Shown: positions 8,356 to 19,227, counted from the first letter of the stretch. The stretch is 64,000 bases of DNA from Bifidobacterium pseudocatenulatum DSM 20438 = JCM 1200 = LMG 10505 (GCF_001025215.1 NZ_AP012330.1:62001-126000); one strand, 5' to 3'. Made by a program: numbers and translations. Notes: generated by a model from the sequence alone, not told the origin.

Positions 8356-9308
8356 ATACGGATCAGAAACTTCCCGCCGAATCCGCAGGCGAACGCCCCA
8401 GTAACCCCCTATTTGGCCATGCCATATCACACGCGGCGACACTCATCGGCCTGTTCGCAATCGTCCTGTGGGGCTTCATGGCCGGCCTCGTGCGACTCGT
8501 TTCCGAATCGTTCGGCGCCACGCTCGGCTCGGCGCTCATCTACACTGTCGGCGGCATGCTCCTGCTCATCGTGCGACGGCCGAAACCGATTAGCCAAGCG
8601 CCACGCAAGTACCTCGTCGCAGGCGGACTCATGTTCATCGCATACGAGGCGTCGATCTCGCTGTCGATCGGTCTGGCCACAACGAACGCGCAATCTGTGG
8701 AAGTCAGCCTCGTCAATTATTTGTGGCCGACGCTGCTGGTACTGATGACCGCCGCCGTGTCGCACAAACGCGGCTCGGTCTCCGAAGCGCTGCCGGGTGC
8801 AATCGTAGCCACCGTCGGCGTGGCAATGGCGGTCGGCGGTGAAAACCTTGACGTGCAGGAAGCGGTTGCCAATATCGCCAGCAATCCATTGCCGTACGCG
8901 CTCGCGTTCGCAGGTGCCTTTATTTGGGCGATTTACGCGACCGTGACGCCATCGATGTCCGATGGTTACGATGGTACGACGATTTTCTTCTGTTGCGTTG
9001 CTGTTGTGCTGTGGATTATCCATTTCGTTTCGGGCGACGGTTTGCCAGCTGTAGCGCCTGGCATCGGCGGCTATATTTCGCTGCTCGCATGTGCCGCGTC
9101 GATTGCTGGCGGCTACGCGTGCTGGGGGTATGGCATGCTACATGGCAGTATGGAAACGCTTGCGATCGGTTCGTATGCGACGCCGCTGTTCTCCACTGCT
9201 TCCAGCACGCTCCTATTGGGCGTGACGTTGGGCATGCCATTCTGGATCGGTGTCGCGCTGGTGGTAGTCGGCTCGCTGATCAACGTGTGGTTTGCGCGAC
9301 GCCGCTGA
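8352..9308 (+). CDS. EamA/DMT-family exporter, YddG-like
   Basis: Integral membrane exporter of 318 residues with about ten hydrophobic helices, the size and pattern of the drug/metabolite transporter superfamily. The N-terminal GLFAIVLWGFMAGLVRLVSE and the following GSALIYTVGGMLLL resemble the aromatic amino acid exporter YddG, which is the best guess for substrate class. The GTG start overlaps the stop of the XRE regulator by the GTGA arrangement. A palindromic unit begins one base after the stop codon and would continue in the same frame as SDSGESD. Confidence 0.82.
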   Translation: MNTDQKLPAESAGERPSNPLFGHAISHAATLIGLFAIVLWGFMAGLVRLVSESFGATLGSALIYTVGGMLLLIVRRPKPISQAPRKYLVAGGLMFIAYEASISLSIGLATTNAQSVEVSLVNYLWPTLLVLMTAAVSHKRGSVSEALPGAIVATVGVAMAVGGENLDVQEAVANIASNPLPYALAFAGAFIWAIYATVTPSMSDGYDGTTIFFCCVAVVLWIIHFVSGDGLPAVAPGIGGYISLLACAASIAGGYACWGYGMLHGSMETLAIGSYATPLFSTASSTLLLGVTLGMPFWIGVALVVVGSLINVWFARRR

Positions 9309-9309
9309 T

Positions 9310-9384
9310 TGTCCGATTCTGGTGAATCGGACGTCTGAGGTGTAATGCGCCCATCTTGGTTGTCCGTTTCTCCCGAATCGGACT
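9310..9384. repeat. Palindromic unit array, 2 copies, convergent intergenic
   Basis: Copies at 9310 and 9361, spaced 51, between the exporter and the convergent YhgE gene. The second is degenerate (TGTCCGTTTC left, ends GGACT). The first begins one base after the exporter stop and is in that gene's frame. Confidence 0.9.
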
Positions 9385-9450
9385 TCCAGACCGTGTGCCA
9401 GCCGAAACCGATCTAAACCGGCTTAAACCAGCCCGTTCAAATCCACCTCG

Positions 9451-11781
9451 TCACATCACCTTGGTGGATTCCAGATTGCGGCTCACCCAGTTGTTCAACC
9501 GGATCACCGGCTTGCGCAACACCAATCCCAGCAGCAGCGAAGGAATCAGGAACAAGGCGAGATACACCATGTCAAGCAGGTACTCATTGCCGTACGATCC
9601 GGCCATCGCGGCGTGCATGGCATCGATGGCGTGCGGGAACGGTAGGAACGGGTAGAGCATTTGGAAGAACTTCGGCAGCGTCTCGATAGGGAACGTACCG
9701 CCCGAACCGGCGACCTGCATCACCAGCAGCACCACGGCCACGGCCTTGCCGATATCGCCGAACGACACGGTCAGCGTATATACGATATTCGAGAACACGA
9801 GCGCGGCAAGCCACCCCACGGCAAGGAACTGCAGCGCATGATTCGCCTGCACGCCAAGGAAATACATGTCACCCAGGCAAACCAGTGTGCCCTGCAGCAA
9901 CGCGAGCAGTGCGAAGATCGCGTACCGTCCGAAATACTCGTGGTCGAGGCGCAGTCCCCAACGTGAGGCGTTCCCCGGGCCGGACGGGCCGGCGACGCGC
10001 GGCAGCGTGTCGCCCAAGCCCAGCACATGCGCCTTCTCGCGGTCCGAAATTGTCACTTTCAGCATGGCGCACAGGATGATCGCACCCACCCAGATTGACA
10101 GGATCGTATAGAACGGCGCCATGGCTGAACCGTAGTTCGCGATCGGGTACACTGAGACGCGATGCAGTGCGACGGGCGCGGAAATCAGCGTGGACAGTGT
10201 GGACGCGTTGGCGGTGGCCAGTGCACGTAGTTCGTCCGATTCACCCGAATCGGACGAACTGGCGTCGTTGTCACCGTCGCCACCATCGCTGTTGCCGTCA
10301 CCGGCGTTCCCGCCCGTCTCCAGCTTCGTGATCAGCTCCTTCACCGTCGCTGCCGACGAGTCGAGTTTCTTCGCGATCGCGCCGAGCGTGGAACGAATGG
10401 ATGTCACATTCGTCCCCACGTCGCCCGTCACATCGTCCAGATCGTCGGCGGTGCCGCTCAGCTGGGTGATCATGCTGTCGGTTTGGGAGATCAGCGTGCT
10501 GACTGTGGAGGCGAGCGCGTCGATTTTCGGCTTGACGTTCGTGGCGTAATCGTCGCGCACATTGCTGATCGACTGCTTCGCGGAGGTGATGCGGTTCAGG
10601 ATCTCCTTGCGGGAGCGTTCCGCGGCTGCGGTATCCTGCGTGACCTGCGTGGAAGCGTCTTTCAGCTGCTGCGCGAGCTTCTGCGAATCGCCTTTGGCGG
10701 CTTCCAGCAGCGTGATCTCTCGGTCGATGGCTTCCAGCAGCGCCTGTTTCGCGGAATCACTGTCCGGTAGTTGTTCCACCGATTCGTGCATGTGGTTGAG
10801 GCTTGTGATGTACGTGTCGTACAGCGATTCGCTGCTGGAGACTTGTTCGCTCAACGTTGTCAACTGGCTGGCTGCGGTGTCTGAGTCCTTGCCGAGCGCG
10901 TCGAACGCCTTGTTCACCTTGGCAGCTACTTGGTCGAACGCGTCTGACACCTGGTCGAGCGCGGTGTTCACTGAGGAGGTGACGTTCGCACCTGCCGAAG
11001 TGAGCGACGTGGCACCTGATTTGCCTTGCTTCAACGCGTTCTGGGCCTGTTTGCCCGCCTTGGTCGCCGAGGCGAGCAGTTTGCCCGTGGAATCCACGAT
11101 GTCGTTCGCCGAGCCGAGCAGCTGCGAATACGACGTTACCTGCTGCGATGCGCCGCTCAGCGTATCCGCCATGGTGGTGAGATTGCCGTTGAGGTTGCGC
11201 ATGTATTCGGCCATTTGCGGGCTTTGCGAATAGTGTAGGATGCTTGAGGCCAGGTCGAGTCCGACTTGCGCGATCGTTTTGGCGAAGGTTTTGTCGATTG
11301 TGTTGACCACGGTTGTCGCGCCCTGATCGGTGATATGCGGGGCGATCGGGTTGATTTTCTCGTTCAGATAGTACTTGAGCTGCGCGTGTTTGATGTCGGG
11401 GGAGAACAGCGTCATCATGTCGGCGCTGAAACCTTTCGGAATTACGATCGCCGCATAGTATTCGCCGGATTTCACCCCGTCGATTGCCTTGTCGCTTTTC
11501 ACGAACTGCCAGTCCAGCTGGTCGTTGGCGTGCAGTGTGCTGATGATGGTTTCGCCCACGTTGACGCGCACCGGTATGAGATCCGACTTGTAACCCTTGT
11601 CGTTATTGGCCACGGCGACCTTCAATGCCTTGGTGTTGCCGTAGGGGTCCCAGCTGGCCGCAATGTTGAACCAGGCGTACAGCGCCGGCACCACCACCAG
11701 GCCCATCGAGACGATCACGGCGATCACGTTGCGGGTGGCGTGGCACATGTCCCGCTTGAAGATGCCCCAGATCATTTTCAC
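9451..11781 (-). CDS. YhgE/Pip-family membrane protein, 776 residues
   Basis: Member of the YhgE/phage-infection-protein family, related to ABC-2 type permeases and to type VII secretion accessory proteins. One N-terminal membrane helix (about residues 18-38) precedes the family sequence YAWFNIAASWDPYGNT. A large extracytoplasmic region with long coiled-coil stretches (about 180-500) follows, then a C-terminal bundle of five or six helices. One palindromic unit (10233-10256) is read as SDSGESD in the low-complexity linker just before the C-terminal membrane domain. It starts at a GTG overlapping the TGA of the upstream paralogue (GTGA), so both belong to one operon. Function is not known from the sequence. 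Confidence 0.85.
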   Translation of the reverse strand: MKMIWGIFKRDMCHATRNVIAVIVSMGLVVVPALYAWFNIAASWDPYGNTKALKVAVANNDKGYKSDLIPVRVNVGETIISTLHANDQLDWQFVKSDKAIDGVKSGEYYAAIVIPKGFSADMMTLFSPDIKHAQLKYYLNEKINPIAPHITDQGATTVVNTIDKTFAKTIAQVGLDLASSILHYSQSPQMAEYMRNLNGNLTTMADTLSGASQQVTSYSQLLGSANDIVDSTGKLLASATKAGKQAQNALKQGKSGATSLTSAGANVTSSVNTALDQVSDAFDQVAAKVNKAFDALGKDSDTAASQLTTLSEQVSSSESLYDTYITSLNHMHESVEQLPDSDSAKQALLEAIDREITLLEAAKGDSQKLAQQLKDASTQVTQDTAAAERSRKEILNRITSAKQSISNVRDDYATNVKPKIDALASTVSTLISQTDSMITQLSGTADDLDDVTGDVGTNVTSIRSTLGAIAKKLDSSAATVKELITKLETGGNAGDGNSDGGDGDNDASSSDSGESDELRALATANASTLSTLISAPVALHRVSVYPIANYGSAMAPFYTILSIWVGAIILCAMLKVTISDREKAHVLGLGDTLPRVAGPSGPGNASRWGLRLDHEYFGRYAIFALLALLQGTLVCLGDMYFLGVQANHALQFLAVGWLAALVFSNIVYTLTVSFGDIGKAVAVVLLVMQVAGSGGTFPIETLPKFFQMLYPFLPFPHAIDAMHAAMAGSYGNEYLLDMVYLALFLIPSLLLGLVLRKPVIRLNNWVSRNLESTKVM
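10233..10256. repeat. Palindromic unit, single copy, inside the YhgE gene
   Basis: CGTCCGATTC and GAATCGGACG around ACCC. The outermost T-A pair is replaced by C-G on both sides, keeping the stem perfect. On the minus-strand gene it again reads SDSGESD. Confidence 0.93.
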
Positions 11782-14561
11782 TGTTCGTTCCCCTCCTCAC
11801 GCAGACTCCTGCCAGCATTTCCGTCTGTGTTTCCAGCCGCATACTCAGCCGTATACTCAGCCGCATGTTCAGCCGCATGTCCGGCCGCATGTCCGGCCGC
11901 ATGTCCGGCCGCATGTCCGGCCGCATGTCCGGCCGCATGTCCGGCCGAACCACCATGCGCAGCCGCATACAGCCTCGTATGTATGGCATGCATCGGCTTG
12001 TAATGCATGCCCGGCCGGAATAGCAGGTTCTCGTGCAGGATCGCGCTGCGGAACTCTTCCGCACTCATCGCTTCCTTGCCCAGATAATTCGCATACCGTT
12101 CGCGCAGATACTCCACCACGATGAGATACGTGTCGATGGCGATGATCGAAATGATCCAACCGAGCAGCATGGCGAGCTTCATGCGCGTGATGAATAGCAA
12201 CAGCAGGAACACGAACGGCAGTACCGCCAGCGCGAGGAATCCCCAGCGCACCAGGCGCGGGTACAGGCGGAAGAAATGAATCGCCCGTCTGCGGGCGAGT
12301 TCGGGGAACTCCTCGGCGATCTGCTGCGCGGTCTCGGTGAGCCGCAACGGTTCCACCGTGCCTTCGTTATGTTCGGTGATCATCAGATCAGTGTCCGCCA
12401 GACGGTTGTCGAACAGGCGGTTGAGGTTCAACGCCAGCTTGCGGACGACCAAGCCGATGAACAGCGCCACAGGCAGATACCAGAACAGCGAGAGCATGTC
12501 GATCCAATAATGGTTGGCATACATGCCGCCGATCGGCCCGCGCATCGCGTTGATGCCGTAGGTGAACGGTAGGAACGGTTTCAGACGGCGGAAGAATTCC
12601 GGCATCATCTCGATGGGGTAGAGGCCTGCCGCGCCCGGAATCTGGATGATCACCAGAATCACGGCGACGGCCTTGCCGATATGCCGGAACGCCACGGCGA
12701 GCGCGTAAATGATGTTCACGTAGACGAACGAGGCGAAAATGCCGGCGAGGATGAACAGGAACGGATGCTCGCATTGGATGCCCAGCGCGAGATCGCCGAT
12801 CGTGGCGATGATCGCCTGCAGAAATCCGACCGTGACGAACAGCAGCCAACGGCCCATATAGCCTTGGCGTGGCGTGTACATGCGGATCTTCTCATCGCGG
12901 TCCACTTCAAGCTTGTAGATCGCGACGAGCACGAATCCGCCGACCCACAGCGCAAGATTCGTGTAGAACGGCGTGACCGCGGAACCATAGTTTTTGACCG
13001 GGTAGAGGACCTGTTCGTCCAAATGCACCGGCTCGCCCACGAACGAGCCGACCTCGCTCGCGTCAAGTCCGAGCGCTTGGGAAAGCTGCTGGAACATCGC
13101 CGAACTGCTCAACGCGGCCACATCGGTGCGCGTGGTGTTGAGCTGTTTGGCGAGATTGGCGAGCTGTGTCTGCGTGCCAGCAATGGTGGTGTTCGTTTGG
13201 GTCACGGTGCGCGACAACTGGTCGAGCAGCCCGTTGCCCTGTTCCAGCGTGCTTTGCAGCGTGGTAAGCGTGCCGGACAGCGACCCATTGGCCAGGCTGA
13301 GTGTATCGAGCCCGGTGTTGAGATTCGGCATGACCGTGCCGGTGATGGTCGTGCGTGCGCTCGTCATCGACGCCGTGCCGTTCTTCGCCAGCGTGGTGAC
13401 ATCGTCGTTGAACCCGTTCGCGGTGTTCTTCCCCGCGTTGATCGCAGCCGTGGTGTCCTGATCGAAGGCGTCGATGCGCTGCTGCTGGAACGTCAGCTGT
13501 TTGCGGGCTTCGGCGAGCTGCGCGGAAAGATCCTTATACGTTTGGCTGTTCGGATCCAGCTGGCTGGCCTGCAACGCCTTCTCCACGCCGTCGAGCACGG
13601 TGCCGGTGGTGGTGTTGATGCGATGCATGGTGCTGGACACTTGGTCGAGCGCGTCCTGCGTGGTGTTCAGTCCGCTGAGCACGGTGCCGGTGGCATTGCT
13701 CACGTTGACCTGCAGGCCGGACAGTTGCGTGCTGCCGTTGTCGAGCGCTCCGACCAGCGTGTTCGAGAATCGTTCGGTTTGTGTGCGCGTCTCGCTCAGC
13801 AAGTCGGACGCCTTGCCGACGGTGTCAAGCGAGTTGGTGATTTCCGAGGCGAGCGCGATGTTGGACTGTTTGGCCGAATCGATGGTGGTGAGGGCCTTGT
13901 CGAGCGTGGAACGGGTGTCGCGCAGCTGCTGTTGGACGGTTTCGAGCTGGTTGATGGTGTCGGTCAGATCGTTGATGACGTCGCTTTGCGCGCTTTTCAC
14001 GCTGCCGGTGGTTTCTCCCGCTGCCTCCTTTACTTCCTTCGCCACGGCGTCGGCCACGCTGGAAACGAAAGTGGTGTTGATCTGCTCGTCGATCGTGGTC
14101 GCGCCCGTATCGGTGATTTTCGGCGCGATCGCGTTCAGCTTTTCGTTGATGTAGTACGTGATCGACGGTCGGTCGCCTTTACCGGTGACGGTGCCGATGA
14201 GTCTGGAGCTGAAGTCTTCCGGCAGTACGATCGCCGCATAGTATTTGCCGGATTCCACGCCTTCGATGGCTTGCTGCTTGGGAACGAAATGCCAGCCGAG
14301 CTGATGGTTCTTCTTAAGCTGGTTGACGGTCTGCTGGCCAGCGTCGAGATGGCCGACCAGCGTGGAGGTTGTGCCCTTGTCCTCGTTCGCCACAGCGACT
14401 TGGATGTTGCCCGTGTTCGCGTACGGGTCCCAGTTGGCGAGGATATTGCACCATGCGTACAGTGATGGGATGATAGCCACACCCAGCGTGACGACGAGCG
14501 CCACAGGGTTCTTCAGAATGCGTTTCACGTCTCGAAGGAAGATGGCGAAAACCTGGTGCAT
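11778..14561 (-). CDS. YhgE/Pip-family membrane protein, 927 residues
   Basis: Paralogue of the next gene and first in a two-gene operon. N-terminal helix at about residues 20-40 followed by LYAWCNILANWDPYANT, an extracytoplasmic coiled-coil region (about 180-530), a bundle of C-terminal helices, and a cytoplasmic tail with two further hydrophobic segments. The extreme C-terminus is a run of AGHA four-residue repeats encoded by 12-base tandem repeats (11841-11948). The ATG at 14561 has GAGGAGG upstream and is preferred to the in-frame start at 14624. A role in envelope or secretion biology is only inferred from the family. Confidence 0.84.
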   Translation of the reverse strand: MHQVFAIFLRDVKRILKNPVALVVTLGVAIIPSLYAWCNILANWDPYANTGNIQVAVANEDKGTTSTLVGHLDAGQQTVNQLKKNHQLGWHFVPKQQAIEGVESGKYYAAIVLPEDFSSRLIGTVTGKGDRPSITYYINEKLNAIAPKITDTGATTIDEQINTTFVSSVADAVAKEVKEAAGETTGSVKSAQSDVINDLTDTINQLETVQQQLRDTRSTLDKALTTIDSAKQSNIALASEITNSLDTVGKASDLLSETRTQTERFSNTLVGALDNGSTQLSGLQVNVSNATGTVLSGLNTTQDALDQVSSTMHRINTTTGTVLDGVEKALQASQLDPNSQTYKDLSAQLAEARKQLTFQQQRIDAFDQDTTAAINAGKNTANGFNDDVTTLAKNGTASMTSARTTITGTVMPNLNTGLDTLSLANGSLSGTLTTLQSTLEQGNGLLDQLSRTVTQTNTTIAGTQTQLANLAKQLNTTRTDVAALSSSAMFQQLSQALGLDASEVGSFVGEPVHLDEQVLYPVKNYGSAVTPFYTNLALWVGGFVLVAIYKLEVDRDEKIRMYTPRQGYMGRWLLFVTVGFLQAIIATIGDLALGIQCEHPFLFILAGIFASFVYVNIIYALAVAFRHIGKAVAVILVIIQIPGAAGLYPIEMMPEFFRRLKPFLPFTYGINAMRGPIGGMYANHYWIDMLSLFWYLPVALFIGLVVRKLALNLNRLFDNRLADTDLMITEHNEGTVEPLRLTETAQQIAEEFPELARRRAIHFFRLYPRLVRWGFLALAVLPFVFLLLLFITRMKLAMLLGWIISIIAIDTYLIVVEYLRERYANYLGKEAMSAEEFRSAILHENLLFRPGMHYKPMHAIHTRLYAAAHGGSAGHAAGHAAGHAAGHAAGHAAGHAAEHAAEYTAEYAAGNTDGNAGRSLREEGNEQ
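11841..11948. repeat. 12-base tandem repeat in the tail of the 927-residue YhgE gene
   Basis: Six near-identical units of ATGTCCGGCCGC from 11877 to 11948 are preceded by three diverged units from 11841. Unit length is a multiple of three, so copy-number change would add or remove AGHA blocks without shifting frame. Confidence 0.95.
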
Positions 14562-14833
14562 CAAGCCTCCTCGCGGGTATTGGTCGCAACATCTACGTGC
14601 GGCGGCATGCCCGTGCGGGAACACCCGGTTGGGCTCTTCGTCGCGCGATCCGGTGAATATTCTATGACTTCCGATGGAACGATCGCAATGGTTTCGCCAT
14701 GTTTATTGGTCGGTCCCGCAAGTGTCGGGATATGAGACGAGAACGCTCGGCATATGGCCCTAGTGGGGCGGGCGACCTGGATATGGAGCGGACGGTCGGG
14801 AAAACGGAAAGGAAAGATGGCGAATGTTGTCAC

Positions 14834-14863
14834 ATGACAAGTGGGATAGGGTTGGGCGATAAT
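14834..14863 (+). promoter_or_regulatory. Probable leaderless promoter of fba
   Basis: ATGACA (14834-14839), an 18-base spacer and GATAAT (14858-14863) place the start of transcription on or next to the ATG at 14870. The GGAGG at 14864-14868 leaves only one base before the ATG, too close to act as a normal ribosome site. Confidence 0.55.
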
Positions 14864-14869
14864 GGAGGC

Positions 14870-15937
14870 ATGACTATTGCAACGCCGGAACGTTATGCGC
14901 AAATGCTGGACGCCGCACGCCGCGGCGGTTACGCCTATCCCGCGATCAATGTGACCAGCACGCAGACCCTGAACGCCGCACTCCAGGGTTTCGCCGAGGC
15001 GGAATCCGATGGCATCATCCAAGTCTCCGTAGGCGGCGCCGCCTACTTCTCCGGGCAACGCGTCAACGACCGCGTCACCGGCTCGCTTGCCTTCGCAGCC
15101 TTCGCGCACGAAGTCGCGGCGAAATACCCCAACATCACCATCGCCCTGCACACCGACCACTGCGCCAAACAGTATTTGGACGAATGGGTGCGCCCCCTGC
15201 TCGATCATGAAGTCGAACAGGTGAAGCACGGTCAGGAACCGACCTTCCAGTCACACATGTGGGACGGTTCCACAGTGCCGCTGGGTGAAAACCTCGACAT
15301 CGCAGAAGAACTGCTCGACAAATCCCAAGCCGCGCACACCGTGCTGGAAATCGAAATCGGCGCGGTCGGCGGCGAAGAAGACGGGCACAGCGCCGAAATC
15401 AATGACAAACTGTATTCCACGCCCGCGCAAGGCATCGCCGTCGCGCAACGACTCGGCCTCGGCGAGCGCGGACGCTACATGGCCGCCTTCACCTTCGGCA
15501 ACGTGCACGGCGCATACAAACCAGGCGTGGTGAAACTGCGCCCCGAACTGCTCGACGAAATCCAGACCACGGTCGCGCTCGCGATTAAGGCCGGCGAAAT
15601 GCCCGACCCCGCGCACTCGCTGGATGTCGCTTCCGGTAAGCCGTTCGCCCTGGTGTTCCACGGCGGTTCCGGCTCCGCGCCGGAGGAGATCGCGCAGGCC
15701 GTGAGCTACGGCGTGGTGAAGATGAACATCGACACCGATACGCAGTACGCATTCAGCCGTGCGGTGGCCGGTCACATGTTCTCCAACTATGATTCGGTGC
15801 TCAAAATCGATGGCGAGGTGGGCAACAAGAAGATGTACGACCCGCGTTCGTGGGGGCGCGAAGCGGAAAGCGCCATGGCCGCACGCGTGGTGGAGGCTTG
15901 CAGGCAGCTTGGCAGCGCGGGCAAGGCGTTGAAGTAG
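14870..15937 (+). CDS. fba: Class II fructose-bisphosphate aldolase
   Basis: Zinc-dependent aldolase splitting fructose 1,6-bisphosphate into two triose phosphates; in bifidobacteria it feeds gluconeogenesis and works beside the bifid shunt. The 355-residue protein carries class II landmarks: AINVTSTQTLNAALQGF near the N-terminus, the catalytic/metal region LHTDHC, EIEIGAVGGEEDG, the phosphate-binding HGGSGS, and NIDTDTQYAF. Length is usual for the long class II type. The start at 14870 fits the family N-terminus; upstream in-frame codons to 14699 carry no conserved sequence. Confidence 0.95.
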   Translation: MTIATPERYAQMLDAARRGGYAYPAINVTSTQTLNAALQGFAEAESDGIIQVSVGGAAYFSGQRVNDRVTGSLAFAAFAHEVAAKYPNITIALHTDHCAKQYLDEWVRPLLDHEVEQVKHGQEPTFQSHMWDGSTVPLGENLDIAEELLDKSQAAHTVLEIEIGAVGGEEDGHSAEINDKLYSTPAQGIAVAQRLGLGERGRYMAAFTFGNVHGAYKPGVVKLRPELLDEIQTTVALAIKAGEMPDPAHSLDVASGKPFALVFHGGSGSAPEEIAQAVSYGVVKMNIDTDTQYAFSRAVAGHMFSNYDSVLKIDGEVGNKKMYDPRSWGREAESAMAARVVEACRQLGSAGKALK

Positions 15938-15942
15938 TGTGA

Positions 15943-15981
15943 TGCCGCACGCGCCGTGTAATGCATGCGGCGTGTGCGGCA
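15943..15981 (+). terminator. GC-rich hairpin after fba
   Basis: TGCCGCACGCGCCG (15943-15956) pairs with CGGCGTGTGCGGCA (15968-15981) with one G-T mismatch. It lies directly after the fba stop. There is no T-run. Confidence 0.5.
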
Positions 15982-16114
15982 CGATGGGTGTGTCGCGTTG
16001 TATGAGACGAAAACGATGGAACTGACTAGTTTCAACGGCCGATCGGTGCATATCCGGCAGATATCCGGTAGAGGGCGCAGGGTAGTCTTTGTAAGGCCTT
16101 GGGTAAGGCTTTGA

Positions 16115-17434
<1,320 letters not shown>

Positions 17435-17457
17435 CCGTCTGCAACGAATTTCCCGGC

Positions 17458-19041
17458 TTGACTGGTAACGACGCGGCACATGATATCCGCCGGCTGATTC
17501 CGCGATTCGACCACTTGAAGTGGAAGATGGCGGCGGCCGGCATAGTCGTTGGTCTGGTTTCAGGATTGCTGGTTGTCGTATACCGTCTCGGCATCGAATA
17601 CGGCACGGATGCGTCCCGTTGGATATATGCGCGGATTCGCGAGACCCCGTGGCTGATTGCGCCATGGGCGGTTGCCGCGGTGGCGGCCGCGCTGGCGATC
17701 GCGTGGATGGTCGGTAAGGAGCCGATGGCTGGTGGCAGCGGCATCCCGCAGACCAACGGCGTGGTGATATGCGGCTTGAAGATGCGTTGGCAGACGATTC
17801 TGCCAGTCCGTTTCGTCGGTGGACTGTTGGGCGCGTTGTTTGGTCTGTCGCTCGGCCGTGAGGGGCCGTCCATTCAGATTGGTGCGTCTGGCGCGCAGTG
17901 CGTGTCCCACCGTTTGCGCGGCCGACGTCGTGAGGACATGCAGGAGCATTATCTGGTCACCGCCGGTGCCGCGGCCGGCTTGTCCGCCGCGTTCAGCGCG
18001 CCGCTGTCCGGCATGATGTTCGCTTTGGAAGGGGTGCATCGGAGTTTTTCCCCTGCGATTCTGATGGGCGCTACCGCCGCATCGCTGACCGCCGATTTCG
18101 TCTCGAAATACTGTTTCGGTCTGCGTCCGGTTTTGGATTTCGGTGATATCGGTCAGCTGTCGTTGGAAGAGTATGTGTGGCTGATTCCGTTGGGATTGGT
18201 GGCCGGTTTGGTTGGTTCGCTGATGAACCGCTCGTTGCTTGGCTTCCAGACGCTGTACGGCAAACTGCCGGCACGGAGCCGCCCGATGATTGCGATTGCG
18301 ATCGCGTTGCCTGTCGGCATCTGGTTGCCCGATGTGCTCGGCGGCGGCTCGAATCTGATTGATACCGCCGAACATGCGCGCGTCGGCTTGGGAATGCTGT
18401 GTCTGCTGTTCGTGGCGAAGACGCTGTTCACATCCACGAGTTTCGGCTCAGGTGCGCCTGGTGGTATTTTCATGCCGATTCTTGCGGTCGGTTCGCTGGC
18501 CGGCGGCATCTGCGGTGAAGTGTTGCATCGATTCGGTGATCTGCCATCCGACGCAGTGGCGGTGTTTGCGGTGTGCGTGATGACGGGCACGCTCGCCGCG
18601 TCCGTGAAAACGCCGATCACGTCGATTCTGTTGGCTGTGGAGATGTCCGGAACGTTGACGCACATGCTGCCGGTCGCGGCTGTCGCTTTCATCGCGCTGT
18701 TGGTGTCCGATCTGCTGCGCACCAAACCGATCTATGGGGAGTTGCTGGAGCGGTACGTGCGCGCGCAAGGCATGCAGATGGCGATCGCAAGCCATGTGGG
18801 CAGCGGCATTATGGAACTGCCATTGGAAATGGGGGCGATTGCGGACGGCAAGCGGGTGCGTGACGTGCGTTGGCCGTCTGGGTGTTTGATCATCGGCCTG
18901 CGTCGCGGCGAAAGCGAGATCGTGCCGCGCGGTGATACACGGCTGCGTGCCGGTGACTATCTGGTGGTGCTGTTCAGTGGCGAGGAGGAGCGCGAGGTGC
19001 GACCTGCGATGCGGCGGCTGTGTGATGCCCGGCTTGACTGA
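17458..19041 (+). CDS. ClC-family chloride channel/antiporter with C-terminal TrkA-C domain
   Basis: Chloride/proton exchanger or channel. The three ion-path motifs are visible: GGSGIPQ, GREGPSIQ (with the gating glutamate) and GAPGGIFMP. The position of the internal proton glutamate is kept in FALEGVH, which favours an antiporter. After the membrane core (about 430 residues) comes a regulatory RCK_C/TrkA-C domain of about 75 residues ending the protein. The start is uncertain: TTG 17458 is used here, while ATG 17527 is possible and an ATG at 17362 would overlap purA by 73 bases. The stop is 28 bases before a palindromic unit and the crcB pair. Confidence 0.85.
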   Translation: MTGNDAAHDIRRLIPRFDHLKWKMAAAGIVVGLVSGLLVVVYRLGIEYGTDASRWIYARIRETPWLIAPWAVAAVAAALAIAWMVGKEPMAGGSGIPQTNGVVICGLKMRWQTILPVRFVGGLLGALFGLSLGREGPSIQIGASGAQCVSHRLRGRRREDMQEHYLVTAGAAAGLSAAFSAPLSGMMFALEGVHRSFSPAILMGATAASLTADFVSKYCFGLRPVLDFGDIGQLSLEEYVWLIPLGLVAGLVGSLMNRSLLGFQTLYGKLPARSRPMIAIAIALPVGIWLPDVLGGGSNLIDTAEHARVGLGMLCLLFVAKTLFTSTSFGSGAPGGIFMPILAVGSLAGGICGEVLHRFGDLPSDAVAVFAVCVMTGTLAASVKTPITSILLAVEMSGTLTHMLPVAAVAFIALLVSDLLRTKPIYGELLERYVRAQGMQMAIASHVGSGIMELPLEMGAIADGKRVRDVRWPSGCLIIGLRRGESEIVPRGDTRLRAGDYLVVLFSGEEEREVRPAMRRLCDARLD

Positions 19042-19069
19042 GCCTGGCTGAATTCGGCTGGACTCTGGA

Positions 19070-19093
19070 TGTCCGAATCTGCGGAATCGGACA
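19070..19093. repeat. Palindromic unit, single copy, between ClC and crcB genes
   Basis: Left arm TGTCCGAATC, loop TGCG, right arm GAATCGGACA. The symmetry extends outwards: CTCTGGA before it is complementary to TCCAGAG after it, giving a longer stem than other copies. Confidence 0.9.
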
Positions 19094-19227
19094 TCCAGAG
19101 TGCATACGTTGGCGCTCCGTGTAAACTCATATGCGTTAGGAAGGCGGCAACCGCGGCCCAGCTCGTTGTTGCACGGCCTATGGGCGGAACAACGCTGTCC
19201 GCAGGAGGCCAGTACAGGGGGAGCGCA

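Noticed and set aside
12681..14465. Plus-strand open frame of 594 codons opposite the YhgE gene
   Set aside because: Antisense shadow of a supported gene with an Arg/Gly/Glu-rich, featureless translation.
19094..19227. Fluoride riboswitch upstream of the crcB pair
   Set aside because: The conserved fluoride-aptamer sequence blocks were not found; only a modest GTTGTT/AACAAC stem is present.
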